64,000 bases of DNA. Origin: Synechococcus sp. WH 7805 (GTDB lineage Bacteria; Cyanobacteriota; Cyanobacteriia; PCC-6307; Cyanobiaceae). How positions within the stretch are numbered: position 1 is the stretch's first letter; every line of letters begins with the position of its first letter. The notes beneath the pieces were generated by a model, which worked only from the letters and a program-made list of their open reading frames with translations, was not told where the DNA came from and made no database searches. Positions 27,591 to 38,020 of this stretch are shown here, piece by piece. Where the stretch lies: positions 1,269,008 to 1,333,007 of the forward strand of contig NZ_CH724168.1 in the NCBI RefSeq assembly GCF_000153285.1, read 5' to 3'. Position numbers and translations under genes: made by a program.

Positions 27591-28216
27591 ACCGACTCAC
27601 TCTGAGAAGGGGCGAGATTCAAAGCATTGATGTGGTTACCAGCCCGTTCCAATCCCTGACGTTGGATGCGTTCCAGCCCGGAGAGAACTTCTTTCAACAC
27701 CTCGTTCAGCAGAGGCTCCTCCTCACGGCTGAACGCCCCCAACACATGCGACACGGTGCGAGCCCTTCGTTCCTCAGGCGAACGCCCCGGAGCACCAATC
27801 CCGATGCGAAGACGTGCAAAATCCTGGGTGCCGAGATGCTGAATCGTGCTTTTTAATCCGTTGTGACCGCCGGCACTGCCCCGGGCTCGCAAGCGCAGGC
27901 GTCCGAGGGGGAGATCCATGTCATCGACCAGAACGATGACTTGTCCCAGGCTCAAACCAAACCAGTCGAGGGTGGCACGGATCGATCGGCCGCTCTCATT
28001 CATGAAGGTCTTGGGCATCAACAAGCGCAAACGATCGGGTCCAGCGCCGATATTCGCAAGATCACCTTGGAGCTTGGCCATGGCTCGGAACCGAGCATGT
28101 TCCTGAGCAGCAAGCTGCTCTAAAACCCTGAACCCCACGTTGTGACGGGTCGAGGCATAACGGTCACCCGGATTGCCAAGACCTACCACCAATCGGAGGT
28201 CGCCGGAGTTGATCAC
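27587..28216 (-). CDS. pth: Peptidyl-tRNA hydrolase
   Basis: The 209-residue enzyme releases tRNA from stalled peptidyl-tRNA. The active-site region VGLGNPGDRYASTRHNVGF includes the catalytic histidine, with LMPKTFMNESG and the substrate loop RARGSAGGHNGLKS also present. Length is normal with a short polar tail. It is the middle gene of tatA-pth-DUF3146, 2 bases after the tatA stop and overlapping DUF3146 by 4. Confidence 0.95.
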   Translation of the reverse strand: MINSGDLRLVVGLGNPGDRYASTRHNVGFRVLEQLAAQEHARFRAMAKLQGDLANIGAGPDRLRLLMPKTFMNESGRSIRATLDWFGLSLGQVIVLVDDMDLPLGRLRLRARGSAGGHNGLKSTIQHLGTQDFARLRIGIGAPGRSPEERRARTVSHVLGAFSREEEPLLNEVLKEVLSGLERIQRQGLERAGNHINALNLAPSQSESV

Positions 28217-28218
28217 GA

Positions 28219-28464
28219 TCAGTCAGCGCTAGCGCCTTTCGACGGAGTGGTGTCCGTCGTTGGCTCTGAAACCTCAGGAAGAACTTCAGGCTCAGCCATG
28301 GCTTTGTTGATTTCCCGCTCAAATTCCTTAGAAGCGGATTGAAACCCCTTCAAAGTCTTCCCCAAAGTGCGGCCGAACTCAGGAAGACGCTTCGGACCGA
28401 AGACAAGCAATGCGACGGCACCAATGACGGCCATCTCAGGAAGGCCGATTCCAAACACGTTCAT
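28219..28464 (-). CDS. tatA: Twin-arginine translocase subunit TatA/E
   Basis: The 81-residue protein has the TatA layout: a short membrane helix (MNVFGIGLPEMAVIGAVALLVFG at residues 1-23, with the conserved polar PE), a hinge (FGPKRLPEFG), an amphipathic helix (RTLGKTLKGFQSASKEFE), and an acidic unstructured tail. TatA forms the pore of the folded-protein export system in plasma and thylakoid membranes. The ATG at 28464 was chosen because the family begins there, although the frame is open to 28629. It lies 35 bases downstream of psbH. Confidence 0.93.
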   Translation of the reverse strand: MNVFGIGLPEMAVIGAVALLVFGPKRLPEFGRTLGKTLKGFQSASKEFEREINKAMAEPEVLPEVSEPTTDTTPSKGASAD

Positions 28465-28499
28465 GAGCCTCGCCCGAGAGTGGGGTGAGCCGGCAAGAG

Positions 28500-28700
28500 T
28501 CAGCCGGCCCCGTTCCAGTTGACGTTGATCCCTTCCAGGATCAGAGACTGGTTGTACAGCTGCAGGATGACGAGAAGGAAGACCAGGAACAGCACCATGA
28601 AAATTCCCATCACAGGCGTGGTTCCCCAACCAGGCACAACCTTGCCGTACTCAGAATTAAGGGGACGGAGCAGATCGCCCAGACGAGTGCGTTGAGCCAT
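28500..28700 (-). CDS. psbH: Photosystem II protein PsbH
   Basis: The 66-residue single-span protein matches PsbH, a core subunit near CP47 that stabilises the secondary quinone region. It has the N-terminal [25 protein letters not shown], here shorter than in plants as in other cyanobacteria, and the membrane helix [20 protein letters not shown]. psbN lies divergently 85 bases away, the arrangement common in cyanobacteria, so promoters of both lie between 28701 and 28785. tatA follows on the same strand. Confidence 0.96.
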   Translation of the reverse strand: MAQRTRLGDLLRPLNSEYGKVVPGWGTTPVMGIFMVLFLVFLLVILQLYNQSLILEGINVNWNGAG

Positions 28701-28785
28701 AACGGCGCTTGGGTCTCGGGTGGAGTTCAGTCCCGATACTCTAGGGGTCCCGGCCCGGAAGAGGCCGATCCTGTCGAGAGATGTG

Positions 28786-28926
28786 ATGGAAAGTTCTTCG
28801 CCGGCCCTGTCCGTCGCGATTGCCGTTCTGGCTGCCTTGCTTGGTCTCACTGGTTTCGGGGTCTATACAGCCTTTGGTCCGCCCTCGAAACGCCTCGACG
28901 ACCCCTTTGACGATCACGAGGACTGA
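28786..28926 (+). CDS. psbN: PsbN, photosystem II assembly factor
   Basis: The 46-residue protein has one span ([25 protein letters not shown]) and the diagnostic end [16 protein letters not shown]. PsbN is required for assembly and repair of photosystem II in plants but is not a stable subunit. The ATG at 28786 is preceded by in-frame sequence without family similarity. It is divergent from psbH and overlaps the end of the convergent GH38 gene by 13 bases. Confidence 0.95.
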   Translation: MESSSPALSVAIAVLAALLGLTGFGVYTAFGPPSKRLDDPFDDHED

Positions 28927-31901
28927 CGGACCAACCGAACCTCCCTGAGTTCACCGGGCATCATTTGGATGCTGGTCTCTCCCGTTGGCATCGCCCAGCC
29001 ACCATCGAGGAGCCAACGCAATCGCTGGGCCCCGGGGTTCAGCAGCTGAATCATCAACGCCGAGGCTGCTGAACACGTCGTTCCGTCAGCTGCCATCAAG
29101 GGCTTGATGGCCAAGGGGATCAGTCCATCGGGGACAGCGGGAAGCCCCTCCCAGACGGCCTCTAGGTCCACAGGACCAAGCCACCCCGGTTCTCGGAATC
29201 GAATGGCCGCTTGAGGCACACCGTTGCGCATCCATCCCTCCGCCAACGGCATCAATGCGACACGCTGCCGATGCCAACCGGCATCGGCGGAGGGGTCCGG
29301 CCAGGTGGGACCTCTGAGCAGGGATACCCCGAGGTGATCTGGCCCTGCATCAACGCCCTGAGGTCCATCGAGCAAGATCGCCAGCCCACCTCCTGGAGCG
29401 GCAGAGGCGCTAGCCAGCCAGGAGATCACAGGCACCTCCCATCGAGCTTTCTCCATGGGCGTGCGCGGCACAGCAGGTCGCTCGATCACACCACCGCTGG
29501 TGTCGGAAGCCCAGCGCACCGCAGGCCTTTCCAAAGGACACTCAAGGCGCAACACCTCATGGGACTGGCGCCACTGAACACTGAGGCGCAGCTCCACATG
29601 TGGAGAGTCAGCACAGAGAAGCACATCCATTCGAAGTGCACTGACACCGAACTGGCCGCGAAGTGTCACGCGGGCCATCAAGGGGCCAGAGTCCTGCAGC
29701 TCCACCTGCCAACGCTCTGGCATGGGCAACGGATGCTTCCGGTACTCAGCGGCAAGATCCCAGGCATCCCAGAATTCACCGTGATCGCGGTAGCGGTTCA
29801 GGCGCAGCGGGGCCGCCAGACAGTCGGCCCCCCCAGCATCCCGCAGACCGATCAGCCCCTGGGGCCCAACGTCGATTGAGAGTCGTGCGTTGGACAGCCT
29901 CCAACCTCCGCTTTCAAGGGCTGTCACCCGGACGGGGTCGCGCACAGTTTCGTCGCTCTGGCAAGGCTCGGAACGATGGTCAGAGCGCTCGAGCGGCAGC
30001 GCACTCACGCCATCGACCATGGGCAGCTGCACCCAGACGCCGCCGGCAGCTGCCGCCTGCACCGGCAGACGCCGACCGGCACTGGACCATTGCCCTCGCG
30101 GAAGCCGTACCAGCGGCGACCAGCGCGGCAAGGGCTGCAGCGCACACCAGGCCCAGCGGCCTGAAGCGAAGCTTTCACCTCCAGGACCTGGACCGTTGCC
30201 AGAAAGGAGATGCTTCAGGCCTGCATCACGGGCAGCCGCAGCTGCGCGACGGGCGGCGCGCCACTGCGGTTCGGCTTGATCAAACACCTCTGGGATGGCC
30301 GTGCCGGGAAGAATGTCGTGGAACTGATGAAAGAGCAGGACCGACCAGGCCCAGTCCTGCCCCTCCTGGCCTAGCAGTGCTGCCACCAAATCGGCTTCCC
30401 GCAGCAGTCGCTCCAGGGTTCGGTTGTGGCGTTTCTGATCGGGGCGCGAGGTTGCACAACCCCGATGCAGCTCGAGATAAAGCTCATCACGCCAGACCGG
30501 TAACTCCGTGCGCAGAGGCTCCAGGTGCTGCAGAAAGCCACGCACGGTGCCGCCTTCACGGGCCGGAGACTGTGGATGGTCTTGCCAGAGCTGCAGCTGC
30601 TCCAGCATCTCGGCCGTTGGGCCACCACCGTGGTCTCCCACACCGGGAAGCCACAACGCCCGATCGATGCCAGTGCTCTGTTGAAACTTGCGCTGCTCAG
30701 CCCCCATCGCCACGGGGTCGGCATCGGTGCCAATCCCAGGAAGCATCAAGGCCAGCACTTCGGCGGAGCCGCGGCCTCGCCAGCGGAACAACCTGTGGGG
30801 GAATGGATTGGTGGCGTTCCAAGCCAGTTTGTGGGTGCAGAACCACTGCACGCCGGTGGCGTTGGCGACCGCTGGAAGCCCTGCACCAAAGCCGAAGCTG
30901 TCAGGCAGCCAGGCCAGGTCATGCCTCCATTCAGGGAAATGCTGGCGACTGAACTGCTGACCGCAATCGAACTGTCTCCACAGGGAGGCTGTACTGATCA
31001 GAACACAGTCGGTTTCGACCCAGGGACCATTGATGGGCTCCCAGCGCCCCTTGCGACTGGCCTCTTGAATCCGGGCGAACAGCGCAGGCCGATGCTGAGC
31101 CATCCAGGCATAGAGAGCCGGAGTGGAATGGGCAAAATGCAGATCCGGCCAGCGCTCCATCAACGCCAAGGCCGAGCGGAACGTCCGCTCGGCCGCCTGC
31201 CAGGTGTCGGCCACAGGCCAGAGCCAGGCCAGATCAAGGTGAGCATGGCCAACCCAGTGCAAGACACCGTTCGCGGGGGGCTGGTCGGCCAGATGGGTGA
31301 GCACGAGTAGAGCCGCCTCGTCTGAGCTGGGCTCGCAATCGAGCCATGACTCAGGGAATTGCTGATGACTGAGCTGCAGAAGATCCAGCGCTTCCGGCAG
31401 GAGGCAACCGTCAGGGTCCACCTGAGGGTTGCGAGGCTCCTTGATCAAGGTGCTGCTGATCAAAGCGCCATCGTCATGGCATGGGCTGCGGAGCTCAAGC
31501 CGAACCCGCAATCCTGAACCACTACGCCATCGCTTTGGCAGCACCCAGCGGCAGCGGGTCTCGAAAAGATCACCACTGTGGACCAACTCGTCATCAACCC
31601 AGACCCGGACCTCATCCGCCCACCAACTGAGCACCAGCCGTTCCTGGCTGTCTTCACTTCGAAGCCAGTGCGACGGCCAGCGAATCACCTGCTCAATCTC
31701 CAGCCACACGCCACCTCTGGGCCAGATCAGCAACCCCCGCTCAGCCCAGTCAGGTCGGTGGATTGCACCCCAGGCTTCCGCCAGCACAGACCGTTGCTCA
31801 TGGTCACCGCAGCGGTGCCACCCAGACAGGAGATCCAGGCGACTGCGACACCGAAACGTTTCAATCCACGCCAATCGACGGGCCTGCAGAGGGTCCTGCA
31901 T
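28914..31901 (-). CDS. Alpha-mannosidase, glycoside hydrolase family 38
   Basis: About 995 residues. The GH38 catalytic domain (about 215-480) contains the zinc motif [12 protein letters not shown] at 218-229, the nucleophile motif [13 protein letters not shown] with Asp at 334, and [11 protein letters not shown] helical middle domain and a long beta-rich C-terminal part follow, as in the bacterial and class II mannosidases; an extra N-terminal region of about 200 residues includes [16 protein letters not shown]. These enzymes remove alpha-linked mannose. The substrate here is unknown and may be the cell's own envelope or storage glycans. The start at 31901 (MQDPLQAR) is preferred; 31925 is possible. 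Confidence 0.9.
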   Translation of the reverse strand: MQDPLQARRLAWIETFRCRSRLDLLSGWHRCGDHEQRSVLAEAWGAIHRPDWAERGLLIWPRGGVWLEIEQVIRWPSHWLRSEDSQERLVLSWWADEVRVWVDDELVHSGDLFETRCRWVLPKRWRSGSGLRVRLELRSPCHDDGALISSTLIKEPRNPQVDPDGCLLPEALDLLQLSHQQFPESWLDCEPSSDEAALLVLTHLADQPPANGVLHWVGHAHLDLAWLWPVADTWQAAERTFRSALALMERWPDLHFAHSTPALYAWMAQHRPALFARIQEASRKGRWEPINGPWVETDCVLISTASLWRQFDCGQQFSRQHFPEWRHDLAWLPDSFGFGAGLPAVANATGVQWFCTHKLAWNATNPFPHRLFRWRGRGSAEVLALMLPGIGTDADPVAMGAEQRKFQQSTGIDRALWLPGVGDHGGGPTAEMLEQLQLWQDHPQSPAREGGTVRGFLQHLEPLRTELPVWRDELYLELHRGCATSRPDQKRHNRTLERLLREADLVAALLGQEGQDWAWSVLLFHQFHDILPGTAIPEVFDQAEPQWRAARRAAAAARDAGLKHLLSGNGPGPGGESFASGRWAWCALQPLPRWSPLVRLPRGQWSSAGRRLPVQAAAAGGVWVQLPMVDGVSALPLERSDHRSEPCQSDETVRDPVRVTALESGGWRLSNARLSIDVGPQGLIGLRDAGGADCLAAPLRLNRYRDHGEFWDAWDLAAEYRKHPLPMPERWQVELQDSGPLMARVTLRGQFGVSALRMDVLLCADSPHVELRLSVQWRQSHEVLRLECPLERPAVRWASDTSGGVIERPAVPRTPMEKARWEVPVISWLASASAAPGGGLAILLDGPQGVDAGPDHLGVSLLRGPTWPDPSADAGWHRQRVALMPLAEGWMRNGVPQAAIRFREPGWLGPVDLEAVWEGLPAVPDGLIPLAIKPLMAADGTTCSAASALMIQLLNPGAQRLRWLLDGGWAMPTGETSIQMMPGELREVRLVRQSS

Positions 31902-31962
31902 CGTGAACTCACAACCTTGACCCATAAGATGATGACGCTGTCCCAGACGCCGGTCGGTCCCC

Positions 31963-32082
31963 ATGCTCGCCCTCAAGATTTCCGTTTACTCGGTCGTCTT
32001 CTTTTTCCTCGGGATCTTTGTGTTCGGCTTTCTTGCCAGCGATCCCAGCCGCACGCCTAGCCGCAAGGACCTCGAAGACTGA
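31963..32082 (+). CDS. psbI: Photosystem II protein PsbI
   Basis: A 39-codon frame reads as Psb[21 protein letters not shown] then [19 protein letters not shown]. The single span and the FGFL.SDP.R.P.RKD end are diagnostic. PsbI sits next to D1 and CP43 and takes part in early assembly of the reaction centre. The gene stands alone, divergent from the GH38 gene by about 60 bases, and ends about 110 bases before the LptD-like gene. Confidence 0.95.
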   Translation: MLALKISVYSVVFFFLGIFVFGFLASDPSRTPSRKDLED

Positions 32083-32193
32083 TCACGATTGCTCTCTGAA
32101 CTGATTCAGGTCAGGACCACGCTGACCACTGGTCATTAACAGGTTCACAAAGCTCTCCTCCATGTGAGGATCGCCGCCCAACGCTGATCGGGT

Positions 32194-35100
32194 TTGAGAG
32201 CCTTCCGGGGGCCAATCACCATCACTGGTCTCCTGGCCATCGCATCTGCTTTGTGCGTACCTGTTGGAGCGCAATCAGCAGAAGGAGTTGTCAACTCCGG
32301 GATGCCTGCCGATTCGGGTTCACTGCCACGGGTGAATGATTCACCGAAAGTTGATTCAGTTCCATTCCCTTCGAGCAACGACACGCAGGATCGAGCTTCA
32401 GCCAGTCCTCAACCTCCGGCTGAACTTCTGCTGAAGTCCAACAGTCAGGTGTTCGACGCACGTCGAAATCTGTTCATTGCTTCAGGTGATGTTCAAGTCA
32501 CCCTTAACGGTGGCGTGTTGCAGGCCGATCGGATCGAATTCGACTCTGAGTTCAACACGCTCTTCGCCCGAGGCAGCGTGCGTTTCCGCAAGGGATCTCA
32601 GTACTTTCAAGCCAGCACGCTGCGCCTCAGCCTGATCCAAGGCAGTGGAGAGATGGAAGACGTTTATGGCGTCCTCGATCTCGACACAGCAGCGCTTGAT
32701 CTCAATCCCTTCCCCTCCAAAAGCAATTCCGACCGAGTTCGACCAGGTCAGTCCTCGGATGCGCCAGAACAAACGCTCCCGGTTCGGGAGAGCAGTGGCC
32801 TGGGATTCCCGACAGCCCTCGACATTGAGCTTGATGCAAATACTTCAGAACGACTGAGTCCGCAAGGGGATAACAGCACCTTCTGGGATCTGGAGCTCCC
32901 CCCCTCGCCGGAATGGATGGGCCCTGAGGTTTCGGAGCCACAATCTTCCGAAGATCGCCAGGGCATGGCATGTCCAGCGGAACTGCCTCCGATTCCCGAC
33001 TGGCACCCCTATCCCTGGGCTGTCACCGTCTGGGGTGGACAGATGATCGACGCGAATTTCGGTGACACCTTTATCGCTAAAGGTCGCTTGCGTGCCGAAT
33101 ACCTGCTGGGCGTCAGCATGCAAAAGCGCATCTGGCGCGCAGGGCCCGTGGCCTTCGAGCTGGAAGCCGATCTCTTTGGCCACCAGGCCTACCAACAACA
33201 AGGTGGCGCCTTCAACCAGAGCGTCCCCAATGCCAGCACCCCTGACCAGGCCTACCTAGAGGGCATCCTCGGTCTTGGTGTCCGTCTCTGGGTCCAGCCC
33301 TGGCTGAGCTTTGGATTCGTCGAGGGCATCAGTTACAACTCCTCCGTCAGCAACTACGAACGCACCTTCCGAGAGAACTTCTCCCAGCTGCTGAACTACC
33401 TCGGCTTCGAAGTTGAAGCCGCTGTCTCTCCCCAGCTGTCCATGGTCGGACGCATCCACCACCGATCTGGCGCGTTCGGCACTTACAACGGCGTCAAAGA
33501 GGGAAGCAACGCTTACCTACTCGGCGTCCGTTATCGCTGGGGAGAAGACAAACCCGAAGCCCTATCACCTGAGGCACCACCGCCTCTGGGTTGTCCAGAC
33601 CCTGGACGCATCGCACGCCTCGCGCCCCAGACGATGAGCGAGCAACTCGAAGACATCACACTCGGCAACCCAGTGCGTCAAGCGCAGACGCCATCAGCCA
33701 ACGCAGCATCCTCCACTGTCCTGTCCCAGACACAAGACTCCAAGCTTTCTCTGCCTGAACAGGAGCGACTGCGAGCAGAAGCCATCGCTGCCATCGATCA
33801 GCGCATCAGCAGCATTCAGCTGCAGCAGCGCCTCGTGATTCAGCGCAGCCGTGGATCCGAAAATCTCCGGAACAACGAAGTTTTGGCCGCCAATCGCTTC
33901 GGCGGCGTACGGCCTTCCCAGCTCAACACCCAGGGACAAACCCAGTTCATCACTGGTGAAATCAGCCGTTGGCGCGTTCAGGCCGCCAGGGTCCGAATCA
34001 CTCCGGATGGGTGGAGTGCCGATCGCATGGGTTTCACCAACGATCCCTATACCCCGGCGCAGACGCGCATCGATGCCGAAAACGTTGTGGCAACGGAAGA
34101 GGAAAATGGCGACATCTTGATTAAGAGTGAACGCAATCGCCTGATCGTTGAGGAGCGACTGCCGATTCCCGTATCGCGAACACAGAGAATCCAGAAACAG
34201 GAAGAAGTGGAGAATCGCTGGGTTTTCGGTATCGACAACGACGATCGCGATGGATTCTTCATCGGCCGGAATCTGCGGCCAATCGAATTGGCCGACGACC
34301 TCGTTCTCCAGATTCAGCCGCAGTTCCTACTGCAGCGTGCCATCAATGGTGACAACAACAGCTACGTGGCGCCTGGTGCATCCATCGACAGTGGAGACGT
34401 CACTCAAGACAACACCGTCAGCGACCTTTTCGGGGTGGACGCGGAACTCAGTAGTCAGTTCCTGGGGTTAACAACCAACGTAGAAGCCGAAATCAGTACT
34501 TTCAATCCAAGCAACTTCCTGAACGGCAGCCGTTTCTCGGGCTCAACCAGGCGCACAGTCACCCTTCCATGGCTCGGAGACGTGAGCGCACGCGTTTTCG
34601 GTGCCTATCGCTTCCGAGCATTTAATGGGTCACTGGGGGAAACGGATGTCTACAGCGCCTATGGGGTCCTCGCGGAACAAAAAGGCGATTGGAACTGGGG
34701 GAAACTCAAGAACGACTACATCTGGCGCATCGGGGTCGGCAATTACCAAGCTGAAAGTTTCACCAGCACCAACCTGATCGACACCCTGAGGGCCAACTTC
34801 TATGGCTCACTGAACAGTCGATACCAACTGTGGCGTGGCAAGCCAGCAGAGCTGACACCGGAAGCGGCCTATCGCTACAGCCCCGTTGCGATTGTGCCTG
34901 GGCTGGAGCTGCGGACGAATCTGAACACAGCGCTGGCAGCTTTTGGAGACGGAACGCGCCAGAACACCATCAGCCTTACTGGAGGCCCCACACTTACCCT
35001 TGGCAACTTCAGCAAGACATTCCTGGATTACACCCAACTCTCGATCGCTGGTGGAGGCACGTTGAAGCAGGGGTCCAGTCCTTTCGAATTCGACCAAGCG

Positions 35101-35403
35101 GTTGACTTAGGCACCCTTGGGCTCGGCCTGACACAGCAAATTGCAGGGCCTCTCCTTCTGAATGCAGGTGTAGGCGTGAATATTGATCCAGCATCCGAGT
35201 TCTTCGGCAATGTGATCAATTCGAACATCGAGCTGCGCTGGCAGCGAAGGTCCTATGACCTTGGTTTTTACTACAACCCTTATGAGGGCGTCGGTGGATT
35301 CCGCTTCCGTCTCAACGACTTCAACTTCACCGGAACTGGCCGACCTTTCATTCCCTATTCGCCAGACCCTCTCCGCAACCCGCTCGATAGTCGCCCCTTC
35401 TAA
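32194..35403 (+). CDS. LptD-like outer-membrane protein (DUF3769) with an embedded PagL-like barrel domain
   Basis: 1069 residues. A signal peptide (MRAFRGPITITGLLAIASAL ending at a GAQSA site) precedes an OstA/LptA-like periplasmic domain (about 75-170). A Pro/Ser-rich linker leads to a domain at about 270-450 that begins PWAVTVWGGQMID and ends in GRIHHRSGAFG and GSNAYLLGVRYRW. After a second linker the DUF3769 region (about 580-1069) makes the LptD-type barrel ending in FRFRLNDFNF. LptD inserts lipopolysaccharide into the outer leaflet. The 270-450 part resembles PagL/acyloxyacyl-hydrolase barrels: His423-Arg-Ser425 fits the His-x-Ser motif, with Glu436 as possible third residue. The start is TTG, chosen because it alone gives the signal peptide; the next in-frame ATG (32302) would remove it. 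Enzyme activity is inference. Confidence 0.8.
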   Translation: MRAFRGPITITGLLAIASALCVPVGAQSAEGVVNSGMPADSGSLPRVNDSPKVDSVPFPSSNDTQDRASASPQPPAELLLKSNSQVFDARRNLFIASGDVQVTLNGGVLQADRIEFDSEFNTLFARGSVRFRKGSQYFQASTLRLSLIQGSGEMEDVYGVLDLDTAALDLNPFPSKSNSDRVRPGQSSDAPEQTLPVRESSGLGFPTALDIELDANTSERLSPQGDNSTFWDLELPPSPEWMGPEVSEPQSSEDRQGMACPAELPPIPDWHPYPWAVTVWGGQMIDANFGDTFIAKGRLRAEYLLGVSMQKRIWRAGPVAFELEADLFGHQAYQQQGGAFNQSVPNASTPDQAYLEGILGLGVRLWVQPWLSFGFVEGISYNSSVSNYERTFRENFSQLLNYLGFEVEAAVSPQLSMVGRIHHRSGAFGTYNGVKEGSNAYLLGVRYRWGEDKPEALSPEAPPPLGCPDPGRIARLAPQTMSEQLEDITLGNPVRQAQTPSANAASSTVLSQTQDSKLSLPEQERLRAEAIAAIDQRISSIQLQQRLVIQRSRGSENLRNNEVLAANRFGGVRPSQLNTQGQTQFITGEISRWRVQAARVRITPDGWSADRMGFTNDPYTPAQTRIDAENVVATEEENGDILIKSERNRLIVEERLPIPVSRTQRIQKQEEVENRWVFGIDNDDRDGFFIGRNLRPIELADDLVLQIQPQFLLQRAINGDNNSYVAPGASIDSGDVTQDNTVSDLFGVDAELSSQFLGLTTNVEAEISTFNPSNFLNGSRFSGSTRRTVTLPWLGDVSARVFGAYRFRAFNGSLGETDVYSAYGVLAEQKGDWNWGKLKNDYIWRIGVGNYQAESFTSTNLIDTLRANFYGSLNSRYQLWRGKPAELTPEAAYRYSPVAIVPGLELRTNLNTALAAFGDGTRQNTISLTGGPTLTLGNFSKTFLDYTQLSIAGGGTLKQGSSPFEFDQAVDLGTLGLGLTQQIAGPLLLNAGVGVNIDPASEFFGNVINSNIELRWQRRSYDLGFYYNPYEGVGGFRFRLNDFNFTGTGRPFIPYSPDPLRNPLDSRPF

Positions 35404-35415
35404 GGCGCTTCAGAT

Positions 35416-35886
35416 CTAATCGGGACCGCCGCCATAAATCAGATGGCTCCCAGTGAGATCGGCCCCGGCAAAACGCATGCCGTCCGTTCGCACATTCGGG
35501 GCATAGGCATTGATCACCACCGCATCGCGCAGGTCAGCCCGTCGAAGGTCTGTATCTGTGAGGTCGGCATTGCTGAGCCGTGCTCCGCGCAGATCAGCTC
35601 CATCGAGCTGAGCACCGCTGAGGTCGGCTCCTTCAAGATTGGCCTCCCGAAGATCCACTCCTCGCAGATCGGCATCGCGCAGATCAACACCAATCAGATG
35701 CGCCCCCTGAAGGCTTAGCCCACGCAGATCGCATCCAGCACAGGCTCCAAGATGAAGCAATCGCTCCTGCGGTGTTGCATAGGGAACAACCTCAATGGAT
35801 TGCGGCGTTCCCGCTTGTAGAGCCATGGGTGCCAGCAGTGCTGACATCAACATGGCTGCCAAGGAATATGACGTCGAATTCACCAT
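35416..35886 (-). CDS. Secreted pentapeptide-repeat protein
   Basis: 156 residues. A signal peptide (SLAAMLMSALLAPMALQA) and a short mature N-terminus containing LLHLGACAGCDLRG are followed by about 18 pentapeptide repeats of the A(D/N)LXX type (for example VDLRDADLRGVDLREANLEG), which build a right-handed beta helix. Such proteins are abundant in cyanobacterial lumen and periplasm and mostly uncharacterised. The two cysteines near the repeat start could form a disulfide. The gene is convergent with the LptD-like gene, 12 bases apart. Confidence 0.88.
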   Translation of the reverse strand: MVNSTSYSLAAMLMSALLAPMALQAGTPQSIEVVPYATPQERLLHLGACAGCDLRGLSLQGAHLIGVDLRDADLRGVDLREANLEGADLSGAQLDGADLRGARLSNADLTDTDLRRADLRDAVVINAYAPNVRTDGMRFAGADLTGSHLIYGGGPD

Positions 35887-35937
35887 GACCTGAGATCATC
35901 TGTCTCATTCATAGACAATTCTGCAGGCGGATGCCGT

Positions 35938-36552
35938 TCAGAACCCGCGAAGGTAAGGAAGATTATCCATCGTGCGCGTGAGTTCGTCATCTCGATCCAC
36001 CAGTTGACCTGTGGCATCCCACTGACCACTGCGCAGCATGTCGAGAGCACCCGAGGCAACCTGGATCGGCTCGGAGACGGAACCGCCCGAGAATGTAAGA
36101 CCGTTGAGATCCAGCAGCCAGTTCTCGGAGGGATCAGCAGCCACAGCATCCTGAAGAAGGCTGATCTGTTGCGAGGCGGCCGTGGCACAAGGAATCCCGA
36201 GTGCGAGGCAGTTGCCATAAAAGATCTCGGCAAAGCTCACACCCACCAGCGCCCTGATCCCCCAGCGCATCAGCGCCTGGGGAGCATGCTCACGGCTGGA
36301 CCCGCAGCCGAAATTGTCATTGACCACCAGGATCGAGGCCCCGGCGTGCACGGACTGATCAAAGGGATGGCGACCAGCCAGCTCCTGGCGATCATCCGCA
36401 AAGGCCTGTGCTCCGAGAGCCTCGAAACTGACGCATTTGAGGAAGCGGGCCGGAATGATCCGATCGGTGTCGATGTCATCACCGCGCAACACAAGTGCAC
36501 GCCCCCTCACCATCGGGATCCGACCTTGCGGGAAAGGAGTGGTCTCAGTCAT
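35938..36552 (-). CDS. leuD: 3-isopropylmalate dehydratase small subunit
   Basis: The 204-residue protein is the swivelling small subunit of isopropylmalate isomerase in leucine synthesis. It carries [22 protein letters not shown] and the key loop [20 protein letters not shown], and later [18 protein letters not shown]. It overlaps the end of leuC by 8 bases, so both subunits are made from one message, leuC first. Confidence 0.96.
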   Translation of the reverse strand: MTETTPFPQGRIPMVRGRALVLRGDDIDTDRIIPARFLKCVSFEALGAQAFADDRQELAGRHPFDQSVHAGASILVVNDNFGCGSSREHAPQALMRWGIRALVGVSFAEIFYGNCLALGIPCATAASQQISLLQDAVAADPSENWLLDLNGLTFSGGSVSEPIQVASGALDMLRSGQWDATGQLVDRDDELTRTMDNLPYLRGF

Positions 36553-37966
36553 CGGAAGTCATGCAGTTCAGCTGCCGCACATCACGAACCTGACCAGTGA
36601 TGGCGGCGGCAGCAACCATCGCGGGACTCATCAGCAGGGTTCGGCCACTGGCCGAACCCTGCCGGCCCTTGAAATTGCGATTGCTTGAGCTGGCGCTGAT
36701 CTGGCGCCCCTCCAGACGATCAGGATTCATGGCCAGACACATGGAACAGCCAGGTTCGCGCCATTCAAATCCGGCCTCGCGGAACACGGCATCAAGACCC
36801 TCAGCCTCCGCAGCCCGGGCCACTTGTTCCGATCCAGGGACAACAAAAGCCCGAATACCCGAGGCCACATGACGTCCCTTAGCCACCGCAGCCGCAGCCT
36901 GCAGATCACTGAGCCGTCCATTGGTGCAACTGCCGATGAAGCACACATCCACAGGCACCCCTGCGATCGCCTGACCGGGCGCCAGATCCATATAGCGATA
37001 AGCCTCCTCCGCGATGGGGCGATCGGCCGGGTCCAGCTGCTCAGGCGTGGGCACCGTCTCATCAACACCGATTCCCTGACCGGGTGTGATGCCCCAGGTC
37101 ACCGTGGGAGCGATGGTGGCGGCGTCAAAGCGCACCTCATCATCGAAGCGGGCATCAGCACCGGAGGCCAGAGATCGCCACCAGGTCAGCGCACGGTCCC
37201 AGGCCTCTGCCGTAGGCGCCTCAGCACGACCATGGAGGTAGTCGAAGGTGGTCTGATCAGGGTTCACGTACCCGCAGCGCGCACCTCCTTCAATCGCCAT
37301 GTTGCAGAGGGTCATGCGCTCTTCCATCGACAGCGCCTCGATAGCTGGACCGGCAAATTCATAGGCATGTCCCACCCCTGCTTTCACGCCCAGTGAGCGA
37401 ATCACGTGCAGGATCAAATCCTTGGCGAACACCCCTGGGCTGAGCTTGTTTTCCACCCAGATCCGACGCACCTTGAGCTTGTTCATCGCCAGGCTCTGGC
37501 TGGCGAGGACATCGCGCACCTGACTGGTCCCGATCCCGAAGGCGATGGCCCCGAAGGCCCCATGCGTGGACGTGTGCGAGTCACCACAGGCCACCGTCAT
37601 TCCGGGCTGCGTGAGACCGAGCTCCGGCGCAATCACGTGCACGATTCCCTGGCGACCACTGCCGAGACCATGCAGGGTGATGCCGTGATTGGAACAGTTG
37701 CGCTCCAATGTGCTCAGCATCTCCTCTGCGAGTGGATCCGCAAACGGCCTGGCCTGACTGGTGGTTGGAACAATGTGATCCACCGTGGCCACGGTGCGCT
37801 GCGGGCAGCGCACCGCAAGTCCCTTGTCTTCGAGGGCCGCAAAAGCCTGAGGACTGGTCACCTCATGAATCAGGTGCAGGCCGATGAACAACTGGGTGGA
37901 TCCACCAGGAAGATCAGCAACGCGATGCAGATCCCAAACCTTGTCGTAAAGGGTCCCGCTGCTCAT
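36545..37966 (-). CDS. leuC: 3-isopropylmalate dehydratase large subunit
   Basis: The 473-residue aconitase-family subunit binds a 4Fe-4S cluster. The three ligand cysteines are in [18 protein letters not shown] (first) and [10 protein letters not shown] (the other two), and the early [15 protein letters not shown] loop is typical of the family. Length is normal. It is the promoter-proximal gene of the leuCD pair; the 54 bases to cinA on its upstream side hold its promoter. Confidence 0.97.
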   Translation of the reverse strand: MSSGTLYDKVWDLHRVADLPGGSTQLFIGLHLIHEVTSPQAFAALEDKGLAVRCPQRTVATVDHIVPTTSQARPFADPLAEEMLSTLERNCSNHGITLHGLGSGRQGIVHVIAPELGLTQPGMTVACGDSHTSTHGAFGAIAFGIGTSQVRDVLASQSLAMNKLKVRRIWVENKLSPGVFAKDLILHVIRSLGVKAGVGHAYEFAGPAIEALSMEERMTLCNMAIEGGARCGYVNPDQTTFDYLHGRAEAPTAEAWDRALTWWRSLASGADARFDDEVRFDAATIAPTVTWGITPGQGIGVDETVPTPEQLDPADRPIAEEAYRYMDLAPGQAIAGVPVDVCFIGSCTNGRLSDLQAAAAVAKGRHVASGIRAFVVPGSEQVARAAEAEGLDAVFREAGFEWREPGCSMCLAMNPDRLEGRQISASSSNRNFKGRQGSASGRTLLMSPAMVAAAAITGQVRDVRQLNCMTSDD

Positions 37967-38020
37967 TCCAGGTCAGCTGTGAACATCCAACCCTAATGGC
38001 TTGTCGCCTGACTCATTGCC

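Noticed and set aside
29663-30952. 429-codon frame antisense to the GH38 gene
   Set aside because: Arg/Ala/Pro-rich shadow of a high-GC gene; the opposite strand has the zinc and nucleophile motifs.
35443-35718. Repetitive plus-strand frame opposite the pentapeptide gene
   Set aside because: Its periodic sequence is the reverse image of the pentapeptide repeats.
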